Positions 57,899 to 64,000 of a DNA stretch of 64,000 nt are shown here, in pieces. The stretch comes from Ottelia alismoides. Its lineage: Eukaryota; Streptophyta; Magnoliopsida; Alismatales; Hydrocharitaceae. Location: NCBI GenBank assembly GCA_037367405.1, contig JAZKJV010005550.1:186001-250000 (forward strand), given 5' to 3'. The position numbers and the translations under genes were made by a program. The notes under the pieces are model-generated. The model saw nothing but the letters and a program-made list of their open reading frames with translations. It made no database searches and had not been told where the DNA came from. Every line of letters starts with the position of its first letter. The stretch's first letter is position 1.

Positions 57899-60700
57899 AT
57901 GATGGGTCGGAGGTCACTTAGGCAGCCTCTGGCTGCACCGCTTTCGAGCACTCCGGCCCGTTCATCTAGTTTGATTCGCTAGAGCCGAGACCCGCTCTCC
58001 AAACCCGAGTTTGATTCTGCCCTGTTCCCCCTTGACCAACCTTCTACTACCAGTAATGAGGTGCTAGTGCCCGATCAAAGAGAGCAGCAACCAGTTCATT
58101 TATCGGCACCTGAGTTTGGGTCTTTTGCCTTTGCAGAGACCATGGCCAGCAGCGAGGAGCGCACCGATGGTCCCCGAGGAGAGCAGACTTATGTGTTGGA
58201 CCAGGGTGCGATCAACAACACCCTGTTAGCTTCCTTAGAGACAATGCAGAGACAGATCCATGATCAGGGAGCTTTCATGGTTGATATGCACCAGGAGATG
58301 GAGCAGATGTGTGTCGATAGAGAGCAGCGCAGACCCGGTGGAGGAAATGGACCAGATGACCAACAGCCTGAGGAGCAGCCAACTCAGCCGGTAGCAGCGC
58401 GCCCGATGAGAGAGTTGCACAACCTAGTGCAACTCTGACACACAGATGGATTGTTCTGCCAGCCATTGCGGGAGACTTCAAGTACCCGCCTTAGACTATT
58501 CAGCTCCTTCCTCGCTTCCACAAACTTTCCACTAAGGAGACACACCTTCATCTCCAGGAGTTCGAGATGATCTGCAACACTATCCACGATCGTAGCGTGG
58601 TTGAGGACACCATCAAGATGATGGCTTTCCCTTTCTCCCTCGTCAATAGAGCAGCCAAATGGATGAAGCATCTAGGGAGATTCGTGACTACATGGGAACA
58701 ACTCCGGAACGAGTATCTCAACAAGTACTATACACTCGATCGGACCAATGCAGCTAGGGCCCTGATCAACAATTTCTCCATGCTCCCCAATGAGTAGTTT
58801 CACGAGGCATGGGATCGCTTCAGGGAGCTTACAGACCGGTGCCCCCATCATGACATTTCGAAGCCCAACCTTGTTAAGAGCTTTTTCTGCGGACTTACAC
58901 CGGAGATGCAGGGGTTAGTGAATGCATCATGTGGGGGCTCGTACTTCGCCAAGGATGAGGATCAGGTTTGGGCCATCTATGAGGAGATGACTGAGAACTA
59001 CACGGTTATGTCCCAGATCCGCTTATACACTCAGGGGAAGCCCCATTCACAGGATGTGTCCTATCAGAGGATAGCACGAGCCGATACCAGTCCTTCTACT
59101 TCGTCAGTAGCAGCAGCACAGGCAGAGTCGACAGCCGTCGACATGGGTATTATCAACGAGAAGTTGGACTAGAACAAGTTGATAAAGAAGCAGTGCCAGG
59201 GCATGTCACAGATAGATTATATGGAACAGACGCTGAGTGACCTGAAGACCGAGATCATGTGTCTTCAGGAGGCATAGACGGCTTCTCAGTCCCATCTCAA
59301 GTCATGGGCAGACCCAGGCAGCAGCAGCAGCAGCTTGACCCAGCCCTCCGCTCACTACCGACAAGTCTACCACATTCAGGAGGAGCCGTATCAGTAGTTG
59401 CAGCAGCAATACATCCAGTCGCCACCATCTCAGGACAACCAGATGGTGGTGTATCAGCCTGGCCAACCCCTGACAGTACTCCCCCCACCCACCTACGAGC
59501 AGGAGCCATTAATGGATGTCAACGGTATATGGTATGACCGACCCCAGCCTGGGATCCGACGAGACCATGTCGGATTCTGTTGGACGACCAGAGGTACCAG
59601 TTCCCAGTAGCAGCCTCCAGTTCAGGGTGGCCAGTTGGCCAACAAAGAGAGCAACCCCATTTCCCACACCAGCAGCAGCCACACCGGTCCTACCAGCAGC
59701 ATGGTCCTCATCCCTACCAGCAGGGACAATCTTGGAGGCAGCCACAACAGCCTCAACAGTATCAGTCTCAGCCCCCTTATCTCTCTCACCAGCAGCAGCA
59801 GCCTCACTACTAGAGAGGACACCCGATCATGGGCCCGCCTATGAGAACCCCACCTTAGACGACCTAGCATGCCTCATCTCCGAGTAGTAGGCCACTTTCT
59901 GATGGGAGATGGACGAGTTCTGCCGGGAGATGAGAGAGATTGTGAAGGGGAAGGCCGCCATCCCTGCCCAGATTGAGCCATATCTGAACAACCTCAAGAG
60001 GAAGTCTGAGCAGGTAGAGTTTACAGAGGTTACCACTCCTAGTGATTCCCTTTGCGATATTACTGCATACATATTTGATGCTGACTTTGTTACACTTAGG
60101 AGTGGTAGGATGCCAGCAGGCAGCGCCTCGTCTGAGCGACTACCACAGGCAGCTTCAGGAGTGCCAGACGAGGAGGAGAGAGGTGCTGATGTCACTCATG
60201 ATCATGATGATGACGGTGGTGTTGACACCACCAAGGATGTTGATCCAGCTGACTGTACAGAGACCGTCACTTCACCAGATGGAGGAGGTGGTACTGATGC
60301 CACCAGAGTTGCTGAGCAAGAGCGTGGTACTGATGCTGCTATTCCAGATGCCGAGGGTGGTACTGAGGCCACCAGTTCTTCTCCTATTGCTTTTCATTCA
60401 GTTCATGTATCTCAGGACGATTCTGTGAATAATGGAAAGGGTTTATCATTTACGAGTCCATATGTGTTTACTGATGATTTATGTATGGATTATACTTTGC
60501 CACAACAGCATAGACCCGATCCTAGTCCTTCATCTGAGAAGGACCCAGCCGTCCCCTTTCCCCAAGCACTCCGCTTGGCTAAGGGGCCTAAAAAAGAAAA
60601 TCCTAAAAAGTCACACCAGCTAGAGTTTAGCCAACAGATGATGGACATATTTCACATACAGCTGACTCTACAGGAGGCCTTGGAGCACATCCCCTTATTC
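57899..60700 (+). pseudogene. gag of copy 3
   Basis: Gag builds the particle. Start ATG 57899 is the first after the leader. The N-terminal part is in one frame to about 58400 (QGAINNTLLASLETMQRQIHDQ). The capsid core is in a second frame from 58440: YTLDRTNAARALINNFSML, FHEAWDRFRELTDRCPHHD, KSFFCGLTPEMQGLVNASCG, the Retrotrans_gag pattern. A glutamine-rich linker (59300-59810) with CAG runs and a third frame change follows. The C-terminal part is open from 59909 to 60700, with a lysine-rich KGPKKENPKKS near 60590. No CCHC zinc knuckle is seen. In-frame TAG at 57980, 58492, 58795, 59170, 59275, 59395, 59608, 59811, 59885 and 59888; TGA at 59900. Confidence 0.85.
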
Positions 60701-61303
60701 TAGATGAACCTCAGAGACAGGACTACCATTCAGCGGAAGAGGAGGAATCACTAGTCAGAGATCCATGTGCTCACTCGCGCCACTTGCTTCTCCATCCAGA
60801 ACCGTCTACCAGCCAAGAGGCCAGATGCAGGAGCCCCTTTTGTCAGATGCCACTTTCATGAGCAGAGGTTCGATCGGACTCGATTAGATAGCGACTCTTC
60901 CATCAACCTACTTCCGGCAGCCTTATTCAACCGATTCGAGTTTGGCCCTCTCCAACAGAGCAGGACGGTCATTCAATTTGTTGATCGATCTGTCAAGAGG
61001 CTGAAGGGGTTGTTAAAGGACGTTATCATCACGATTCAGGGCCTGAAATTCCCCGTGGACTTCGTTGTGTTGGACATGGAGATCCTTGAGTCTGTGACCG
61101 ATACCCCCATCATTTTAGGACACCCGTTCTTGTCCATAGCCAAGGCAGTGTCCAATCATGATAGTGGGAAGGTATACTTTCGCGTTGAGGGCGAGAGTAT
61201 ACAAATAGAGACGATCGAGGAGACTAGAGCCAGAGATTCAACTTGCTCGGACCTGCCTACAGATTCAGAACAGATGACAGAGGCAGAGCGAGACATCCAC
61301 TAG
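60701..61303 (+). pseudogene. Aspartic protease domain of copy 3
   Basis: Polyprotein protease, reading in the same frame as the gag C-terminus. RLDSDSSINLLPAALFNRF (near 60880-60940) is the active site, with Asp where the family has Gly (D-x-G-S). TVIQFVDRSVKRLKGLLKDV, FPVDFVVLDMEILESVTDTP and IILGHPFLSIAKAVSN follow in the normal order. TAG at 60701, 60752 and 61301 interrupt the flanks. The active-site change alone should abolish activity. Confidence 0.85.
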
Positions 61304-61980
61304 GATTGTGATTTTGTGATCATAGATGATGAGGTAGTTTGGGCAGACCCAGTTTCACGAGCCATCCCCTCACCTTCAATCCCGTTGATGCATAGATTCC
61401 AGTAGAGGAGAGCTTGGAGAGAACATTCCTGGTCCAAGATACATTTCAGGCAGTAGAGCCGGTCCCCAATAGCGAGGTAGTTTCTTCTTTTGATACAGAT
61501 TCAGATCCCTCAACGTCAGACATAGATTGGGCAGAGTTTGATGATATGATTCCTTGTCTGATGTCCACAGAGCCAGCATCTAGGGTAGAGGCTGATCCCA
61601 TTCAGAGCAGAGAGATACCGACAGAGCAGCCTTCACCATATTCTGATTTTTAGCGAGAGTTCTCATTCTCCCATGCAGATTTGGTCGCATTCACTCAGAC
61701 ATTTCAGAGGCCAGATCCTCCAGCACCCAATTGTCCAGAGCTGAAGCCCTTGCTATCATCGCTGAAGTATAGCTTCCTTGCAGGTGAGCATGAGATGCAC
61801 CCGGTCATTATCTCAGCGGATTTGACTGGAGAGCAAGAATCTCGTCTGATGGGGGTTCTTGAAAAGAACCGCAAGGCGATAGGATGGAGCGTAACCGATC
61901 TCCAGGGGATAAGTCCGGCCCTGTGCTCCCACCATATCTATCTCGAAGAAGATGCGAAGCCGTCACGTGAGTTCTAGCGG
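61304..61980 (+). pseudogene. Protease-RT linker of copy 3
   Basis: Acidic linker with TFLVQDTFQAVEPVPNSEVV and SDPSTSDIDWAEFDDMIP (61414-61560), then the start of the RT region (LKPLLSSLKYSFLAGEHEMH, EQESRLMGVLEKNRKAIGWS near 61740-61890). It is in a different frame from the protease. TAG at 61393, 61651 and 61975. Confidence 0.7.
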
Positions 61981-62900
61981 CGGCTGAACCAGAACCTTCG
62001 AGAGGTTGTCATGAAGGAGATCTCGAAATGTGGAGTGTCGATTTTATCTACCCCATCTCCGACTCCAAATGGGTCAGTCCGTTACATGTGGTGCCTAAGA
62101 AGACTAGCATCAGCACAGTTGTTAGTGAGTCTGGAGAGGAGATCGCTACCTGGGTACCCACTTCTTGGAGGGTCTGTGTGGACTACAGACGATTAAACCA
62201 GGACACCAGGAATGATCATTTCCCGCTGCCTTTTATTGATCAGATTATAGAGAGGCTAGCCGGGAAGAGCTACTACTGCTTCTTGGACGGGTACTCCAGA
62301 TACAATCAGATGACCATTGCGCCCGAAGACCAGGACAAGACTGCATTCACCTGTCCCTTTGGGACATATGCTTTCAGACGGATGCCCTTTGGTCTATGTA
62401 ACGCCCCGGCGACATTCCAAAGGTGCATGTTGTCCATCTTTTCGGACATGATGGGTGAGTGCTTGGAGGTCTTCATGGATGACTTTTCGGTCTATGGCGA
62501 TGGGTTTGATGCTTGTCTTGACTGCCTAGACTGCGTCCTTCAGCGATGCAATGAGGTCCATCTTGTACTTTCTTGGGAGAAGAGTCACTTCATGGTGACT
62601 CAAGGGATGGTGCTTGGCCATATCATCTCCAACAAGGGCATGGAGGTTGATCCGGCCAAGGTAGATATCATTAGGAAACTCAGTCCACTGTCCAACTTGC
62701 GACAATTACGGTCATTTCTGGGGCACATCGATTTCTACCGACGATTCATTCATGATTTCAACAGGATTGCCTGGCCGTTGACTGATTTGCTGACGAAAGA
62801 TATCGAGTTCATTGTGGATGATAAGTGTCTAGCGTCATTTGAGACTCTCAAGAGTCTAGTTGTAGAGGCTCCTGTCCTCCAGTCGCCTGATTGGTCTCTC
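61981..62900 (+). pseudogene. Reverse transcriptase domain of copy 3
   Basis: Copies the element RNA into DNA. After a frame change near 62030, one open frame runs from 62028 to 63095. Motifs: FIYPISDSKWVSPLHVVPKK, VDYRRLN (62178-62198), CFLDGYSRYNQMTIAPEDQ (62277-62333), FGTYAFRRMPFGLCNAPATF (62358-62417), the catalytic VFMDDFSVYG with FMDD at 62472-62483, EKSHFMVTQGMVLGHIISNK, and LRQLRSFLGHIDFYRRFIHD. All RT signature residues seen are intact. The FMDDFSVYG form places it with Athila-like elements. Confidence 0.9.
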
Positions 62901-63270
62901 CCATTCGAGATCATGATGGATGCCTCCGATTTTTCCGTAGGGGCCGTGCTAGGACAGAGGAGGGATGGAGTACTATTTTCCATACACTACGCTAGCCGGA
63001 CTTTAGATGCCGCTCAGCGGAACTACACCATCACTGAGAAGGAGATGCTAGCCGTAGTGTTTGCCCTAGATAAGTTTAGATCATACATCATTTGATCTAA
63101 GGTGACCATTTTTACTGATCACACTGCCGTCAGGTACCGCATGGCAAAGAAGGATGCCGAAGCTAGATTGACCAGATGGATCCTTCTACTCCAAGAGTTT
63201 GATAAAGAGATTAAGTATAAGCCTGGAGTCAATAATGTGGTGGCGGATCATCTCTCCCGATTAGAGCATC
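62901..63270 (+). pseudogene. RNase H domain of copy 3
   Basis: Continues in the RT frame. IMMDASDFSVGAVLGQRRDG (62910-62970) supplies the first acidic residues, then YASRTLDAAQRNYTITEKEM and LAVVFALDKFRSYII. A TGA at 63093-63095 falls where the family has glycine (LxGS), then IFTDHTAVRYRMAKKDAEAR and VNNVVADHLSRLE end the domain. A single stop is the only visible damage. Confidence 0.9.
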
Positions 63271-64000
63271 TTGAGGATTCTGAGCATATTGAGCCTATTT
63301 CAAAGACCTTCCCAGATGAGGTGATCCTTGCTATCGCCTCTCTCCCTTGGTACGTCGACATTGTGAACTATCTTGTTGCCAAGAAAGTTCCACAAGGTTG
63401 GCCCAGTCAGCGACTTGAGACCTTCCTCGCAAAGGACAAGTTCTACCATTGGGAGGATCCCGTCCTTTATCATGAAGGAGGGGATAGCATCTGGCATCAG
63501 TGCATTCCTCAAGAGGAGCACCATAGCGTCCTCACTTACTGCCATAGGCTTGAGTCAGGAGGACATCATTCTGGGAGGAGAACGGTACAGAAAGTGCTCC
63601 AATCCGGCCTATGATGCCCTACCCTCTTCAAGGATTCTGATGAATTCGTGAAGAGGTGTACTGACTGTCAGAGGATGGGCACTTGTGGACAGCGTGATAT
63701 GATGCCGATGCAGCCCATTCACTTCTATGAGGTTTTTGACGCATGGAGCATCGATTTCATGGGTCCATTCCCTAAGAGTCAGGGATTCGAGTACATTCTG
63801 TTGGTCGTGGATTATGTTAGTCGTTGAGTTGAGGCCATCCCCACTCGAACCGCAGATGCTAGGAATGTATGCCGATTTTTGAGGAAGAATATCATTTCAC
63901 AGCTCGGGGGTACCTAGAGTTTTGATATCTGACAGGGGGTCTCATTTCATCAACGACAAGTTAAAGGCCATTGCTAGCGAGTTCAACATTGACCATCGAG
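63271..64000 (+). pseudogene. Integrase of copy 3, cut by the window end
   Basis: Starts after the RNase H with the N-terminal zinc-binding region: HHSVLTYCH and GGHHSGRRTVQKVLQSGL to 63611, then CTDCQRMGT near 63660. The core begins with DAWSIDFMGPFP (first catalytic Asp, near 63760) and YILLVVDYVSR. Damage: TGA at 63612 and 63825, TAG near 63913, and a one-base shift in a G run at 63905-63909. After that shift the +1 frame reads VLISDRGSHFINDKLK with the second catalytic Asp intact. The catalytic Glu and C-terminal domain lie beyond the window. Confidence 0.85.

Larger units (their letters stand above)
52836..64000 (+). mobile_element. Athila-like element copy 3 (5' LTR to integrase, open at window end)
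   Basis: LTR, PBS, leader, gag, protease, RT, RNase H and the first two thirds of integrase in standard Ty3/gypsy order. The RT-RNase H part is nearly uninterrupted, making it the best-preserved coding copy in the window. The element continues past 64000. Confidence 0.9.

Noticed and set aside
59297..59870. Minus-strand and other-frame open frames across the gag linker
   Set aside because: Antisense shadows of CAG-rich gag sequence; the plus-strand gag reading has clear family motifs.
60042..60428. Overlapping 128-codon plus frame in gag
   Set aside because: It overlaps the gag C-terminal frame (59909-60700), which continues in register into the protease; the overlap frame has no domain.
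57899..61980. Alternative genetic code with UAG as glutamine
   Set aside because: Frameshifts and active-site loss show these are dead copies. The elements are plant-type and CHG-methylation decay explains TAG at CAG positions more simply.

Overview
The window looks like pericentromeric or intergenic heterochromatin from a large-genome land plant, most likely a flowering plant. It is AT-rich, I recognise no host gene, and almost every base belongs to LTR retrotransposons of one broad group: Ty3/gypsy, Athila-like by its reverse transcriptase (FMDD box, YRRLN, FGLCNAPATFQ) and its tRNA-Asp-type primer-binding sites. The species cannot be named from this sequence.

Layout. (1) 1-4250 is the internal region of a plus-strand, gag-pol-less element (A), ending in a polypurine tract (PPT). 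(2) 4251-9690 is an LTR that seems to be one full LTR plus a second 5'-truncated one; it is followed by a primer-binding site (PBS) and a second leader (9693-10756). (3) 10757-13132 holds an inverted LTR fragment and the start of a plus-strand LTR. (4) 13133-29618 is a complete, old, minus-strand element (B), with about 3.36-kb LTRs, PBS, PPT and decayed gag-PR-RT-RNaseH-INT. (5) 29619-31321 is an unassigned block with a minus-strand promoter-like signal and a run of small palindromes. (6) 31322-36950 is the 5' LTR and internal region of a plus-strand element (D) that has lost all coding sequence; its last ~100 bases reappear at 52731-52835. (7) Between the two halves of D lies a minus-strand array (C): LTR - internal C - LTR - truncated internal C'. 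C keeps only a gag-N-terminus/protease-type frame and no RT. (8) 52836-64000 is an LTR followed by the gag and pol of a further plus-strand element (copy 3); it runs off the window inside integrase.

How the parts relate. B, C and D share 3' UTR and PPT-proximal sequence. All five internal regions whose 3' end is visible (A, B, C, C', D) carry, upstream of the PPT, a periodic array of stem-loops about 105 bases apart. The 3' arms of these stem-loops repeat the PPT sequence (TAAGTATAGGGG). The leaders carry a stem-loop that covaries between copies, and every LTR with a visible 5' end starts with a palindrome. These RNA/DNA structures are better preserved than the proteins, which fits non-autonomous copies living on proteins made elsewhere. 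The coding regions are dead: many in-frame TAG codons lie at positions where glutamine CAG is expected, as methylation-driven C-to-T decay at CHG sites would produce.

Limits: all boundaries and identities were judged by eye. Element boundaries marked by TG/CA, PBS or PPT are good to a few bases; others may be off by tens of bases.
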